A stretch of DNA of 64,000 bases. It comes from Burkholderia stagnalis. Lineage in GTDB: Bacteria; Pseudomonadota; Gammaproteobacteria; Burkholderiales; Burkholderiaceae. The stretch is taken from positions 248,001-312,000 of the forward strand of contig NZ_CADESW010000007.1 in assembly GCF_902830275.1 (NCBI RefSeq), given 5' to 3'. The position numbers and the translations under genes were made by a program. Within the stretch, counting starts at the first letter, position 1; every line of letters begins with the position of its first letter. Below the pieces are notes generated by a model. It ran no database searches, had not been told where the DNA came from, and worked only from the letters and a program-made list of their open reading frames with translations. This document shows positions 8,234-18,101 of the stretch, piece by piece.

Positions 8234-9058
8234 ATGTACAAAGCCATCGCCACCGATCTCGACGGCACCCTGCTGAACAGTGATCACCAGCTCGATCCGT
8301 ACACGATCGAGACCGTCCGCCGTCTCGACCGCGACGGCCTGCAGTTCATCATCGCGACCGGGCGCCACTATGCGGACGTCGCGGGCATTCGCGACCTGCT
8401 CGGCATCCGGCCGTACCTGATCACGTCGAACGGCGCGCGCGTGCATGCGCCCGACGACGCGACGATCCACGCGCAGGACATCGATCCGGCGATCGTCCGC
8501 CGCCTCGTGCAGCCCGACATCGTCGGCGCGCACGGCCGCGTGATCGTCAACCTGTTCGCGGATCACGGCTGGCTGATCGACCGCGACGCGCCGCACCTGC
8601 TCGATTTCCACCAGGATTCGGGTTTCCGCTACGACGTGATCGACATGGCCGCGCATGCGGGCTCGGACATCGCGAAGGTGCTGTACATCGGTGAGCCGGC
8701 GGACCTGGCGGTCGTGTCCGAACGGTTGCACGCGCAATTCGGCGACGCGCTGTACGTGACGTACTCGCTGCCCGACTGTCTCGAGGTGATGGCGGCGAAC
8801 GTGTCGAAGGGCCGCGCGCTGCGCGCGGTGCTCGGGCGGATCGGTGTCGAAACGGGCCACTGCATCGCGTTCGGCGACAACATGAACGACATCGACCTGC
8901 TCGAAACCGCGGGCCACGCGTTCATGATGAACAACGCGAACCCCGATCTCGTCGCGCGCCTGCCGCACATTCCGCGGATCGGCAACAACTTCGACGCGGG
9001 CGTCGCGCGCCACCTGCGCACGCTGTTCGCGCTCGACGGCGGCGTGGCCGCGCGCTGA
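8234..9058 (+). CDS. Cof-type HAD-IIB family hydrolase
   Basis: A 274-residue HAD phosphatase of the Cof/YbiV type, probably acting on sugar phosphates or similar small phosphates. Motif I is TDLDGTLLN with the Asp8 nucleophile and Asp10; motif II is ATGRH; the lysine is in SKGRALRAVL; motif IV is GDNMNDIDLLE. The IIB cap lies between motifs II and III. The start ATG at 8234 is 90 bases after the 8-bp array, so array length could affect its expression. Exact substrate unknown. Confidence 0.92.
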   Translation: MYKAIATDLDGTLLNSDHQLDPYTIETVRRLDRDGLQFIIATGRHYADVAGIRDLLGIRPYLITSNGARVHAPDDATIHAQDIDPAIVRRLVQPDIVGAHGRVIVNLFADHGWLIDRDAPHLLDFHQDSGFRYDVIDMAAHAGSDIAKVLYIGEPADLAVVSERLHAQFGDALYVTYSLPDCLEVMAANVSKGRALRAVLGRIGVETGHCIAFGDNMNDIDLLETAGHAFMMNNANPDLVARLPHIPRIGNNFDAGVARHLRTLFALDGGVAAR

Positions 9059-9060
9059 AT

Positions 9061-9086
9061 GAAAAACGGGCGCCGATGGCGCCCGT
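9061..9086 (-). terminator. Terminator of aqpZ
   Basis: Minus strand: ACGGGCGCC, ATC loop, GGCGCCCGT, followed by TTTTC. It lies 73 bases past the aqpZ stop and right after the HAD gene on the other strand; the plus-strand version has no T tract. Confidence 0.8.
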
Positions 9087-9158
9087 CGAAACTGCCTGCC
9101 TCGATTTTCTTCGACAGCGTGAGGCTCGCTGCTCCTGCCCGCTTGACCCCGTAGTGTG

Positions 9159-9902
9159 TTATTCGCTTGTGCGGGCGGATGCCGGCGGCAGCAGGTCGAG
9201 GGCGTTGTCGCGCCCCGCGACCAGCGGATAGACGATTCCGGCGATGGCCGCGCCGATCAGCGGCGCAACCCAGAACAGCCACAGCTGCCCGATCGCCTCG
9301 CCGCCGACGAACAGCGCCGGGCCGGTCGAGCGGGCCGGGTTCACCGACGTGTTGGTGACCGGAATCGAAATCAGGTGGATCAGCGTCAGGCACAGGCCGA
9401 TCGCGATCGGCGCGAAGCCGGCCGGCGCGCGCTTGTCGGTCGCGCCGAGAATCACGAACAGGAAGAACGCGGTCATCACGACTTCGCAGATGAACGCCGC
9501 GCCGAGCGCGTAGTGGCCGGGCGAGCGCTCGCCGAAGCCGTTCGTCGCGAAGCCGCTGCCCACCACGTCGAAGCCCGGCTTGCCGGTCGCGATCAGGTAC
9601 AGCACGAATGCGCCGAGCGTCGCGCCGACCACTTGCGCGACGATATACGGCGCGAGGTCCCGCGCCGGGAAGCGGCCGGCGACCGTCAGGCCGACGCTCA
9701 CCGCCGGATTCAGATGGCACCCCGAAATATGTCCGATCGCGAATGCCATCGTCAGCACGGTGAGGCCGAACGCGAGCGCGACGCCCGCGAAGCCGATGCC
9801 GAGGCCCGGAAAGGCCGCGGCGAGCACGGCGCTGCCGCAGCCGCCGAGCACCAGCCAGAAGGTGCCGAAGAGCTCTGCCGCAAGGCGCTGAGAAAGATTC
9901 AT
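9159..9902 (-). CDS. aqpZ: Aquaporin Z
   Basis: Water channel of 247 residues with six membrane helices. Both NPA boxes are present: [11 protein letters not shown] and [12 protein letters not shown]. The aromatic/arginine filter Arg follows the second NPA. The ATG at 9902 ([18 protein letters not shown]) matches the family start; six more codons upstream would require a TTG. A terminator lies downstream. Aquaporin Z, rather than a glycerol facilitator, is favoured because there is no Asp after the second NPA. Confidence 0.95.
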   Translation of the reverse strand: MNLSQRLAAELFGTFWLVLGGCGSAVLAAAFPGLGIGFAGVALAFGLTVLTMAFAIGHISGCHLNPAVSVGLTVAGRFPARDLAPYIVAQVVGATLGAFVLYLIATGKPGFDVVGSGFATNGFGERSPGHYALGAAFICEVVMTAFFLFVILGATDKRAPAGFAPIAIGLCLTLIHLISIPVTNTSVNPARSTGPALFVGGEAIGQLWLFWVAPLIGAAIAGIVYPLVAGRDNALDLLPPASARTSE

Positions 9903-10209
9903 GCAGGTGTTCCCGTTCAAATGAAATGGAGGGGGAAGGTGGCATCGGGATCGACGTCATATCCCGGAATTGGTCTGGATTATAGGAAATGAAGCGGGGC
10001 CGAGAGGGTCAACGATTGTTAAATTCGGATGGCTGACGAACGGCTTTTATTAGAATAAGCCCGCATTCTCGATATAGCCGTTTCGGTTAAGAATACGGGC
10101 ATTTATTTCAACGGGCACGGTGGCAGTGCGGATTGCGTAACGGATGCTTTGTGTCTAGGCTGGAATTGCCGGGGCCGCATCATGGGCATCATGAAACAGG
10201 GAGCTGAAA
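9903..10209. other. AT-richer intergenic region between aqpZ and the H-NS-like gene
   Basis: No gene is supported. The segment is AT-richer than its surroundings and holds an imperfect inverted repeat: GCCCGCATTCT (10059-10069) against AGAATACGGGC (10090-10100), one mismatch. It probably contains the promoters of both divergent genes, and AT-rich DNA of this kind is a natural H-NS target. Confidence 0.5.
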
Positions 10210-10506
10210 ATGTCTCAATACGCGAAACTCAAGGCGCAGATCGCCGATTTGCAGGCTCAGGCGGATGACGTGCGTCGTCAGGAAGTCGAGGCGGTGATCG
10301 CCGAAGTGCAGCGGGTGATTGCCGAATACGGCCTGACCGCCCAGGATCTCGGATTCGCCGAGCGCGCGCGGCGCGGCCGGCCGCCGAAAAAGGCGCCGCT
10401 GCCGCCGAAATACCGCGACCCGAAGTCGGGCGCCACCTGGAGTGGCCGCGGCAAGCCGCCGAATTGGATCGTCGGCAAAAACCGCGACCGGTTTCTGATC
10501 GAATAA
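10210..10506 (+). CDS. H-NS histone family nucleoid protein (first copy)
   Basis: A 98-residue protein with an N-terminal coiled coil (KLKAQIADLQAQADDVRRQE), for oligomerisation, and a C-terminal H-NS DNA-binding domain, YRDPKSGATWSGRGKPPNWI. The linker holds an AT-hook-like RRGRPPKK, as in the Bordetella/Burkholderia BpH3-type proteins. Expected role: silencing of AT-rich promoters and chromosome structuring. A second family member lies at 45180-45473. Monocistronic, with a strong terminator. Confidence 0.93.
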   Translation: MSQYAKLKAQIADLQAQADDVRRQEVEAVIAEVQRVIAEYGLTAQDLGFAERARRGRPPKKAPLPPKYRDPKSGATWSGRGKPPNWIVGKNRDRFLIE

Positions 10507-10521
10507 GCGAACCGGGAAACG

Positions 10522-10556
10522 AAAAGAGCCGCATCGACGATGCGGCTCTTTTGCTT
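10522..10556. terminator. Bidirectional terminator after the first H-NS-like gene
   Basis: AAAAGAGCCGCATCG pairs with CGATGCGGCTCTTTT; T-rich tracts exist in both directions. It ends the H-NS-like gene and also faces the glycosyltransferase coming from the right. Confidence 0.85.
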
Positions 10557-10656
10557 TTCGCGGCCGATTTCGGCGCGCATTTCGCGGCTCGTTTCCGGCC
10601 TGTTTCCAGGCTGCTGCCGCGCTGTTTTCGCGCGGTTTCCCGGCGAATTTGCGGCT

Positions 10657-11721
10657 TTAGCCGCCCGCCGCGCGGCGCAATGCCGGCTGCCGGGTTGCCG
10701 CGCAAAGCGTTTCGTAAGTATCGACGTAGCGCTGCGCCATGGCCTTCGCGCTGAAGCGGGTATCGAAACGCGCGCGGATCGCGTCGCGCGACAGGCTGTC
10801 GATCCGGTGCAGCGCGCCGACCGCGCCCTGCACGTCCTCGACGATGAAGCCGGTCACGCCGTCCTCGATCACCTCCGGCACCGAGCCGCGGTTGAATGCG
10901 ACCACCGGCGTGCCGCACGCCATTGCCTCGATCATCACCAGCCCGAACGGCTCCGGCCAGTCGATCGGAAACAGCAGCGCCTTCGCGCCGGACAGGAACG
11001 CGGGCTTTTGCGCCTCGTTGATTTCTCCGATGAATTCGACGTGCGCCTCGCCCAGCAGCGGCTCGATCACGTCCTTGAAGTAGTCGGCGTCGGCCTTGTC
11101 GACCTTCGCGGCGATCTTCAGCGGCAGCCCGCTCTGCGCAGCGATCCGGATGGCGGTGTCGACGCGCTTCTCCGGGCAGATTCGTCCGAGGAACGCGAGG
11201 TACTCGGGCTTCACGTCCGGCTGCGGCTTGAGCAGCGTGCCGGGCAGCCCGTGGTACACGGTGCCGGCCCACGCGGCCTGCGGCAGCGGCTTGCGCTGCG
11301 AATCGGAGATCGACACCACCGGGGCATCGGGGAACGCGTCGAACACCGGCTGCAGCTCGGGCAGGTCGAGCCGCCCGTGCAGCGTCGTCACGTACGGCGT
11401 GTCGAGGCGCGACATCAGCGGGAACGGCAGGTAGTCGAGGTGGAAGTGCAGCACGTCGAACTCGTGCGCGACGCGCGCCACGTGCTCGAGCAGCCGCATA
11501 TGGGGGGCGATCGAATCGCGGATCGACGGATCGAGCCGCAGCGCGCGCGGCCAGGCCGCCTCGAGGCGGGCGGACGTGACCGAGTCGCCGCTGGCGAACA
11601 GCGTGACGTCATGCCCGAGTTCGACGAGGGCTTCGGTGAGATAGGACACGACACGCTCGGTGCCGCCGTAGAGCTTCGGGGGGACGGCTTCGTAGAGCGG
11701 CGCGATCTGGGCAATGCGCAT
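10657..11721 (-). CDS. Glycosyltransferase family 4 protein
   Basis: A 354-residue GT-B-fold glycosyltransferase. The N-terminal acceptor domain begins MRIAQIAPLYEAVPP, with LYGGTERVVSYL. The C-terminal donor domain holds FLGRICPEKRVDTAI and the EX7E signature EPFGLVMIEAMACGTPVVAF. It should transfer a sugar from a nucleotide-sugar to a glycan or lipid acceptor; neither can be specified. It stands alone rather than in a polysaccharide cluster. The ATG at 11721 is where the fold begins; the upstream open frame is low complexity. Confidence 0.88.
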   Translation of the reverse strand: MRIAQIAPLYEAVPPKLYGGTERVVSYLTEALVELGHDVTLFASGDSVTSARLEAAWPRALRLDPSIRDSIAPHMRLLEHVARVAHEFDVLHFHLDYLPFPLMSRLDTPYVTTLHGRLDLPELQPVFDAFPDAPVVSISDSQRKPLPQAAWAGTVYHGLPGTLLKPQPDVKPEYLAFLGRICPEKRVDTAIRIAAQSGLPLKIAAKVDKADADYFKDVIEPLLGEAHVEFIGEINEAQKPAFLSGAKALLFPIDWPEPFGLVMIEAMACGTPVVAFNRGSVPEVIEDGVTGFIVEDVQGAVGALHRIDSLSRDAIRARFDTRFSAKAMAQRYVDTYETLCAATRQPALRRAAGG

Positions 11722-12355
11722 GGGCGATCTCCTGTGTCGGTCGCGGGCGGCGCTGGCGCACCTGTTCCGATCCCGTACGAGGTTGCATGAGGGGCGGGAC
11801 CTGCCGAAACACGCGGTTGGCGGGGCGTGGCCGGGCGCCGAGGGGGCGGCGTCCGTACGGCAAGCTGCGGGGGCGGGCCGACACGTGTCGCGCTGCCCAT
11901 TGAAGTCCATTATCGGGATCGGCCGGCGGGGTTCGAGTGTTTTTTCAAACACTTAAGGCTTGTTACACGCTGAAATACGCGTGAAAGGCGATGCCCGGGG
12001 TTGAAAAAGGCGGTGGCGCAGAATGTGAGATGGCCAAGACTATTGTTGCGCCTGCGTGAAAAAGCACTATAATTTTTACCGATCCACGCGCCGGAACCCT
12101 CGTCTACCGGCCCTCCGCGGCATTCAGCCGCGTCATTTCGGCCTCCAGCCTTTCAATTGGCTTTGTCAGAAAAATTCCTACACGGTTTACAGACAAATCC
12201 TGCATGGCGCACGCCATTTCGCTGATACCGGCATAAAACCCGTTTGGCCAAAATTCGGCTGTAAGACTATAAACGTGCCGAATCGGGGCCACGAGCCATG
12301 CGATCGAGCAAACGTTTTCATAACACAAATGGCCGAAGTTCTTAACGGGGAAATC
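11722..12355. other. Long upstream region of flhDC
   Basis: A 634-base gap without a supported gene. It contains the TATAAT promoter candidate at 12046-12073 and the presumed flhD leader (about 12080-12355), which is AT-richer than its surroundings. An open frame from 12056 into flhD lacks conserved sequence before the flhD start. The size suggests several regulators act here. Confidence 0.5.
12046..12073 (+). promoter_or_regulatory. Candidate promoter of flhDC
   Basis: TTGCGC (12046-12051), 16 bases, then a perfect TATAAT (12068-12073). Transcription from here gives a leader of roughly 275 nt before flhD. A long regulated leader is usual for flhDC in enterobacteria; here this is inference. 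Confidence 0.55.
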
Positions 12356-12676
12356 ATGAGCGCTACAAGCGAAATGCTCAGTGAGATCAAAGAGGTGAAC
12401 CTGTCGTACCTCCTGCTCGCCCAGCGCCTGCTGCGCGAGGACAAAGCGATGGGCATGTTCCGCATGGGCATTTCCGAGGAACTGGCCGACGTGCTCGGCA
12501 ACCTGACGCTCGCGCAGACCGTGAAGCTCGCGGCGTCGAACCAGATGCTGTGCCGCTTCCGCTTCGACGATCACGCACTGCTGTCGTCGCTCGCGGACAA
12601 GGGCCGCAGCGCAGTCGTCTCGAACGCCCATTCGGCGATCCTGATGGCCGGCCAGCCGGTCGAAAGCGTCCGCTGA
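12356..12676 (+). CDS. flhD: Flagellar transcriptional regulator FlhD
   Basis: A 106-residue subunit of the FlhD4C2 master activator of flagellar class II genes. [20 protein letters not shown] at the N-terminus and [17 protein letters not shown] are conserved FlhD helices; Cys in NQMLCRF matches the conserved inter-subunit cysteine. The ATG at 12356 with GGGG eight bases upstream is chosen; an in-frame ATG at 12329 is possible. flhC follows after 97 bases. Confidence 0.94.
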   Translation: MSATSEMLSEIKEVNLSYLLLAQRLLREDKAMGMFRMGISEELADVLGNLTLAQTVKLAASNQMLCRFRFDDHALLSSLADKGRSAVVSNAHSAILMAGQPVESVR

Positions 12677-12773
12677 CGCGTCCCGCCCTGCGTTCGTCCC
12701 GGTGCCTCGCGCACCGTCGGGCGGCGCATCGGCGATTCCATCCGAAGCAACGACACGCGGACAGCTATCAACT

Positions 12774-13328
12774 ATGGCAAGCAAAAGCGTCGTGGTCGAG
12801 GTGAAGGAAATCACCCTCGCCATCGAACTGATCGAACTGGGCGCCCGGCTGCAGTTGCTGGAGGCGGAGACGAGCCTGTCGCGGGATCGTCTGATCAAGC
12901 TGTACAAGGAGTTGAAGGGCGTGTCGCCGCCGAAGGGGATGCTGCCGTTCTCCACCGACTGGTTCATGACGTGGCAGCCGAACATTCACTCGTCGCTGTT
13001 CTACAACATCTACCGGTTCATGCAGGACCACGGCCGCTGCGAGCCGATCCAGTCGATCGTGAAGGCGTACCGGCTCTACCTGGAGCACGTGAACCTGTCC
13101 GGCGACGAGGCGGCGCTGAGCCTCACGCGCGCGTGGACGCTCGTGCGCTTCTTCGATTCGGGGATGCTGCAGATGACCCCGTGCACGCGCTGCGGCGGCC
13201 ACTTCGTCGCGCATGCGCATGATCCGCATCAAGGTTTCGTCTGCGGCCTGTGCCAGCCGCCGTCGCGCGCGGGCAAGACCCGCAAGGCGGCCGCCGCGCA
13301 GGCGGAACGGGCGGCGATGGCGCTCTGA
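12774..13328 (+). CDS. flhC: Flagellar transcriptional regulator FlhC
   Basis: A 184-residue partner of FlhD. The DNA-binding helices lie in the first 120 residues ([34 protein letters not shown]), and the C-terminal zinc site has CTRC and CGLC about 20 residues apart. FlhD4C2 recruits RNA polymerase at class II flagellar promoters. ATG at 12774 as in homologues. The basic, Ala-rich tail ([14 protein letters not shown]) is a genus feature. Confidence 0.95.
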   Translation: MASKSVVVEVKEITLAIELIELGARLQLLEAETSLSRDRLIKLYKELKGVSPPKGMLPFSTDWFMTWQPNIHSSLFYNIYRFMQDHGRCEPIQSIVKAYRLYLEHVNLSGDEAALSLTRAWTLVRFFDSGMLQMTPCTRCGGHFVAHAHDPHQGFVCGLCQPPSRAGKTRKAAAAQAERAAMAL

Positions 13329-13433
13329 GCCTCGCCGGGCCGGGCCCGGGCGGCGGCGCGGCGGGGGCGGCAGCGATGCGCGACACGGCGCGTACTGCTG
13401 GTAAACACCGTCGGGCGGCCGGCGCGCGGCGCT

Positions 13434-13460
13434 CAAAGTTTTCCTGCCGACTGCCGTAAA
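13434..13460 (+). promoter_or_regulatory. Sigma-28 promoter of the motA-che operon
   Basis: CAAAGTTT (13434-13441), exactly 11 bases, GCCGTAAA (13453-13460), against the FliA consensus TAAAGTTT-N11-GCCGATAA. It lies about 48 bases upstream of motA and makes motAB-che a FliA-dependent late operon, in keeping with fliA at 33442. Confidence 0.85.
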
Positions 13461-13507
13461 CCACTTAACGGCGGTCTCCCCGCCGGCCATTCGTGAGGGA
13501 CAGGGCA

Positions 13508-14368
13508 GTGCTGATTATCGTGGGAACACTCGTGACGATTTTGTCCGTCTTCGGCGGTTACGCGCTGGCAGGCGGGCATCTGGGCGCCTTGATCCAGCCG
13601 ATCGAAATTCTGATGATCGTCGGCGCGGGCGTGGGCGCGTTCATCCTCGGCAACGGCATGAAGACCATCAAGGCGACCTTGCAAGTGCTGCCGACGCTCT
13701 TCAAGGGCTCGAAGTACAACAAGGACGTCTACATGGAGCTGATGGGGCTCCTGTACGTGCTGCTCGCGAAGGCGCGCAAGGAAGGCACGCTGACGCTCGA
13801 GGCCGACATCGACGATCCGGACAAGAGCCCGATCTTCACGCAATACCCGAAGATCCTCGCCGATCGCCACATCGTCGAATTCCTGACCGACTACCTGCGC
13901 CTGATGGTGGGCGGCAACATGAACGCGTTCGAGATCGAGAGCCTGATGGACGAGGAGATCGAGACGCATCACACGGAAGGCGAAGGCCCCGCGCACGCGC
14001 TGATGCGCGTCGGCGACGCGATGCCGGCGTTCGGCATCGTCGCGGCGGTGATGGGCGTCGTGCACACGATGGCCTCCGCCGACAAGCCGCCCGCGGTGCT
14101 CGGCGCGATGATCGCGCAGGCGCTGGTCGGCACGTTCCTCGGCATCCTGCTGTCGTACGGCCTGATCGGGCCGCTCGCGAGCCTCGCGGAGCAGCGCGTG
14201 GCCGAGTCGACCAAGATGTTCCAGTGCATCAAGGTGACGATCCTCGCGAGCCTGAACGGCTACGCGCCGGCGATCGCGGTCGAGTTCGGCCGCAAGGTGC
14301 TGTTCTCGACCGAGCGGCCGTCGTTCGCCGAGCTCGAAGAGCACGTGCGCCGCGTGAAGGCGAAGTGA
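13508..14368 (+). CDS. motA: Flagellar motor stator protein MotA
   Basis: Inner-membrane stator subunit of 286 residues that with MotB forms the proton channel driving rotation. Four helices: residues about 1-25 and 30-50 at the N-terminus, and a second pair at about 165-190 and 200-225. The cytoplasmic loop has LLAKARKEGTLTLEADI with the Arg/Glu residues that contact FliG. The GTG start at 13508, preceded by AGGGA, gives the canonical MLIIVGTLVTILSVFGGY. First gene of the operon; motB follows 13 bases later. Confidence 0.96.
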   Translation: MLIIVGTLVTILSVFGGYALAGGHLGALIQPIEILMIVGAGVGAFILGNGMKTIKATLQVLPTLFKGSKYNKDVYMELMGLLYVLLAKARKEGTLTLEADIDDPDKSPIFTQYPKILADRHIVEFLTDYLRLMVGGNMNAFEIESLMDEEIETHHTEGEGPAHALMRVGDAMPAFGIVAAVMGVVHTMASADKPPAVLGAMIAQALVGTFLGILLSYGLIGPLASLAEQRVAESTKMFQCIKVTILASLNGYAPAIAVEFGRKVLFSTERPSFAELEEHVRRVKAK

Positions 14369-14381
14369 CGCGGAGCCCCAG

Positions 14382-15413
14382 ATGAGCAAGAGCAAGGATC
14401 GCGCAATCGTCGTCAAGCGGGTGGCCCCGGCGAAGAAGGGCCACCACGGCGGCGCCTGGAAGCTCGCGTACGCGGACTTCATGACCGCGATGATGGCGTT
14501 CTTCCTGCTGATGTGGCTGCTGAGCTCGGTCACGCCGGTGCAGCTCAAGGGGATCGCCGAATACTTCAACACGCCGCTGAAGGCCGCGCTGTTCGGCAGC
14601 GGCGATCGCAGCGCGCAGGATTCGAGCATCCTCAACGGCGGCGGGCGCGACATCTCCAGCATCGACGCGGGCACGACGCGCCGCACCGACGGCTCGACGA
14701 GCCTCGCGGACCGCGTCGCGAAGAAGAACGACGAGAATGCGCAATCGCAGGCGCAGGGCGCGATCGAGCGCCGCGAGCAGGCGCGCCTGCACGACCTGCA
14801 GATCAAGCTGATGGCCGCGATCGAGGCGAACCCGACGCTACGCCAGTTCAAGCAGCAGATCCGCATCGATTCGACGCTGATGGGCCTGCGCATCGAGATC
14901 GTCGATTCGCAGAAGCGGCCGATGTTCGCGATGTCGAGCGACCACGTCGAGCCGTACATGCGCGACATCCTGCGCGAGATCGGCAAGACCCTCAACGACG
15001 TGCCGAACCGCATCATCGTGCAGGGCCACACCGACGCGGTGGCGTATGCGGGCGGCGAAGGCGGCTACAGCAACTGGGAGCTGTCCGCCGACCGCGCGAA
15101 CGCGTCGCGCCGCGAGCTGATCGCCGGCGGCATGGACGAGGCGAAAGTGCTGCGCGTGCTCGGCCTCGCGTCGACGCAGAACCTGAACAAGGCCGATCCG
15201 CTCGATCCGGAAAACCGCCGGATCAGCGTGATCGTGCTGAACCGCAAATCCGAAGACGCGCTGATGCGCGACGACGCGACGACGACCACGCTGTCGGCCG
15301 ACGCGGCGGGCTCGAAGCAGCTTGCCCAGCAGCTGGCCGCCCCGGCGCCGGCGGTTGCGCGCCCGGCGCTCGCCCCATCCGTCGCGCCCGCCGCGTCCGC
15401 GCCGCGACCCTGA
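14382..15413 (+). CDS. motB: Flagellar motor stator protein MotB
   Basis: A 343-residue stator subunit with one transmembrane helix containing the proton-carrying Asp32 (LAYADFMTAMMAFFLLMW). The C-terminal OmpA-like domain binds peptidoglycan (IIVQGHTDAVAYAGG; NWELSADRANASRREL). The last 40 residues are Ala/Pro rich. The conserved N-terminal cytoplasmic Lys/His-rich tail (KKGHHGGAWK) is present. Overlaps nothing; a CheY-like gene begins 16 bases after. Confidence 0.96.
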   Translation: MSKSKDRAIVVKRVAPAKKGHHGGAWKLAYADFMTAMMAFFLLMWLLSSVTPVQLKGIAEYFNTPLKAALFGSGDRSAQDSSILNGGGRDISSIDAGTTRRTDGSTSLADRVAKKNDENAQSQAQGAIERREQARLHDLQIKLMAAIEANPTLRQFKQQIRIDSTLMGLRIEIVDSQKRPMFAMSSDHVEPYMRDILREIGKTLNDVPNRIIVQGHTDAVAYAGGEGGYSNWELSADRANASRRELIAGGMDEAKVLRVLGLASTQNLNKADPLDPENRRISVIVLNRKSEDALMRDDATTTTLSADAAGSKQLAQQLAAPAPAVARPALAPSVAPAASAPRP

Positions 15414-15429
15414 TGCTCCCGAGACAGAC

Positions 15430-15807
15430 ATGATCCGAACCATTCTTGCCATCGACGATTCCGCGACCATGCGCGCGCTGCTGCAGGCGACGCTGGTCCA
15501 GGCGGGCTACGACGTGACGGTTGCGCCGGACGGCGAAGCCGGCTTCGACATGGCGGCCACCAAGCGCTACGACCTCGTGCTGACCGACCAGAACATGCCG
15601 CGCAAGAGCGGGCTCGAGGTGATCTCGGCGCTGCGCCAGCTGACCGCCTACGCGGACGCGCCGATCCTCGTGCTGACGACCGAGGGCAGCGATGCGTTCA
15701 AGGCCGCCGCGCGCGACGCTGGCGCCACCGGCTGGATCGAGAAACCGATCGACCCGGCCGAGCTGATCGACCTGGTCGCGACGCTGTCCGCGCCGGCTGC
15801 TTCCTGA
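15430..15807 (+). CDS. CheY-like response regulator (upstream of cheA)
   Basis: A single receiver domain of 125 residues. The acidic pair is DD at residues 9-10, the phosphoacceptor Asp53 (LVLTDQNMP), the Thr pair near 83 and Lys105 (EKPID). It lacks the aromatic switch pattern at the usual position (GWIEKP instead of GYVVKP), unlike the second CheY at 23462, so it may be a phosphate sink or act on another target rather than FliM. Burkholderia and Ralstonia che operons often carry two CheYs; this is the cheA-proximal one. The ATG is at 15430; upstream frame is motB shadow. Confidence 0.92.
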   Translation: MIRTILAIDDSATMRALLQATLVQAGYDVTVAPDGEAGFDMAATKRYDLVLTDQNMPRKSGLEVISALRQLTAYADAPILVLTTEGSDAFKAAARDAGATGWIEKPIDPAELIDLVATLSAPAAS

Positions 15808-15840
15808 CCTGAACGCGACGTATTTATCCGGTGACCCGGC

Positions 15841-18072
15841 ATGACTCTCGACATCACTCAGTTCTACCAGACGTTCTTCGATGAAGCGGACGAGCTCCTC
15901 GCGCAGATGGAGCAGCTGCTGCTGAACCTCGACGTCGATGCGCCCGATCCCGAGGATCTGGCCGCGATCTTCCGCGCCGCGCACTCGATCAAGGGCGGGG
16001 CGGCGACGTTCGGCTTCTCGGCGCTTACCGACACGACGCACATTCTCGAATCGCTGCTCGACCGCGCGCGCAACCACGAGCTGACGCTGACGAAGGAAAT
16101 GGTCGACGCGTTCCTGGAAACCAAGGACGTGCTGTCCGACCAGCTCGCCGACTACCGCGCGAGCGCGGAGCCTGACGCGGCCGCCGCCGCGACGATCTGC
16201 GCGAAGCTCGAGCGGCTGAAGGCCGCGAGCAGCGGCGACGCGGCCGCCGCGCCGGCGCCCGCTGCCGCACCGGCGCCCGCACCGGCCGCCGCCGCACCGG
16301 CCGAGCCGGCCGGCTCCGGCGCGCCCGATCATGTGATCGAGCAGGCGTTCGAGGTCGCGCATCCGGCCGCCGCGGCCGCGCCGGCCGATACGGGGGACGG
16401 CCCGCACCTGAAGATCACGCTGTCCGGCGTCGACGCGAAGGACCGCGAGCTGCTCACCGAGGAACTCGGCAATCTCGGCAAGATCGTCGGCCGCCAGGAG
16501 GTGGCTGCCGACCTGACGCTGTGGCTCGAATCGGACGTGTCGTCGGACGACATCGTCGCGGTGTGCTGCTTCGTGATCGACGAAAGCCAGATCCGCATCG
16601 GCCGCGGCACCGCGCCGGCCGCGAACGCGGCACCGGCCGAGGCGGCTGCCGACGCCCACGTTGCCGCACCGGCCGCCGCACAGTCGGCCCCGGCTGCTGC
16701 CGCCCCCGCCGCTGCCGCGCCGGCCGCCGAGCCGCAGCCCGCCGCCGCGCCCGCGCCCGCGCCGGCCGCCGAGCCGCAGGCCGCCCAGCCGGCTGCCGCG
16801 CAACCGGCCGCGCAGCCGCACCATGACGACAAGCGCGCGCGCCCGGCCGCCGCGGCCGCATCGGGCGGCGAAGGCAGCTCGATCCGCGTCGGCGTCGAGA
16901 AGGTCGACCAGCTGATCAACCTGGTCGGCGAGCTGGTGATCACGCAGGCGATGCTCGCGGAAACCGCGAGCGCGTTCGACCCGGCGCTGCACGACCGCCT
17001 GTTCAACGGGATGGCGCAACTGGAACGCAACGCGCGCGACCTGCAGGAAGCGGTGATGTCGATCCGGATGATGCCGATGGACTACGTGTTCAGCCGCTTC
17101 CCGCGCCTCGTGCGCGACCTGGCCGGCAAGCTCGGCAAGCAGGTCGAGCTCGTCACGTTCGGCCAGGCGACCGAGCTCGACAAGAGCCTGATCGAGCGGA
17201 TCATCGATCCGCTCACCCACCTCGTGCGCAACAGCCTCGACCACGGGATCGAGACCGTCGACAAGCGGCTTGCCGCCGGCAAGGACGCGGTCGGCCAGCT
17301 CGTGCTGTCGGCCGCGCATCACGGCGGCAACATCGTGATCGAGGTCAGCGACGACGGCGGCGGCCTGAACCGCGAGCGGATTCTCGCGAAGGCCGCGAAG
17401 CAGGGCATGCAGATTCCCGACAACATCAGCGACGACGAAGTGTGGCAGCTGATCTTCGCGCCGGGCTTCTCGACCGCCGAGACGGTGACCGACGTGTCGG
17501 GCCGCGGCGTCGGGATGGACGTCGTGAAGCGCAACATCCAGTCGATGGGCGGCCACGTCGAGATCTCGTCGCACGCCGGCCAGGGCACCACGACGCGCAT
17601 CGTGCTGCCGCTCACGCTCGCGATCCTCGACGGGATGTCGGTGAAGGTCGGCGGCGAGATCTTCATCCTGCCGCTGAACTTCGTGATGGAGTCGCTGCAG
17701 CCGTCGGCGGAAGACATCTACACGGTCGGCAACGGCGAGCGCGTGGTGCGCGTGCGCGGCGAATACCTGCCGCTCGTCGCGCTGCACGAGGTGTTCTCGG
17801 TGGGCGACGCGCGCACCGATCCAACCCAGGGGATCGTCACGATCATGGAAACCGAAGGGCGCCGCTTCGCGATGCTGATCGACGAACTGGTCGGCCAGCA
17901 GCAGGTGGTCGTGAAGAACCTCGAAACCAATTACCGCAAGGTTCACGGCATCTCGGCAGCGACGATCCTCGGCGACGGCAGCGTCGCGCTGATCGTCGAC
18001 GTCGCGGCGCTGAACCGCGAAACGCGTGCGACGCACGGGGCCCATGCGGGCGCCGCGGTCGCGATGTTCTGA
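15841..18072 (+). CDS. cheA: Chemotaxis sensor histidine kinase CheA
   Basis: Kinase of 743 residues. P1 HPt domain with phospho-His48 ([10 protein letters not shown]); P2 CheY/CheB-binding region around residues 185-255; two Ala/Pro-rich linkers (about 130-160 and 260-335); P3 dimerisation helices near 345-425; P4 ATPase with the N box [10 protein letters not shown] and G boxes VSDDGGGL and GRGVGMDVV; and a C-terminal P5 CheW-like domain. It autophosphorylates under MCP control and passes phosphate to CheY and CheB. Linkers are longer and more Ala/Pro rich than in E. coli. Followed by cheW after 29 bases. Confidence 0.97.
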   Translation: MTLDITQFYQTFFDEADELLAQMEQLLLNLDVDAPDPEDLAAIFRAAHSIKGGAATFGFSALTDTTHILESLLDRARNHELTLTKEMVDAFLETKDVLSDQLADYRASAEPDAAAAATICAKLERLKAASSGDAAAAPAPAAAPAPAPAAAAPAEPAGSGAPDHVIEQAFEVAHPAAAAAPADTGDGPHLKITLSGVDAKDRELLTEELGNLGKIVGRQEVAADLTLWLESDVSSDDIVAVCCFVIDESQIRIGRGTAPAANAAPAEAAADAHVAAPAAAQSAPAAAAPAAAAPAAEPQPAAAPAPAPAAEPQAAQPAAAQPAAQPHHDDKRARPAAAAASGGEGSSIRVGVEKVDQLINLVGELVITQAMLAETASAFDPALHDRLFNGMAQLERNARDLQEAVMSIRMMPMDYVFSRFPRLVRDLAGKLGKQVELVTFGQATELDKSLIERIIDPLTHLVRNSLDHGIETVDKRLAAGKDAVGQLVLSAAHHGGNIVIEVSDDGGGLNRERILAKAAKQGMQIPDNISDDEVWQLIFAPGFSTAETVTDVSGRGVGMDVVKRNIQSMGGHVEISSHAGQGTTTRIVLPLTLAILDGMSVKVGGEIFILPLNFVMESLQPSAEDIYTVGNGERVVRVRGEYLPLVALHEVFSVGDARTDPTQGIVTIMETEGRRFAMLIDELVGQQQVVVKNLETNYRKVHGISAATILGDGSVALIVDVAALNRETRATHGAHAGAAVAMF

Positions 18073-18101
18073 CTCTCGCCATCAACCGATTGGGGGCAAA
18101 C

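Noticed and set aside
15223-18045. Open frame of 940 codons antisense to cheA
   Set aside because: GC-rich codon use leaves long stop-free antisense frames; the residues are Arg/Ala/Asp-His repeats without any domain, and cheA on the other strand is certain.
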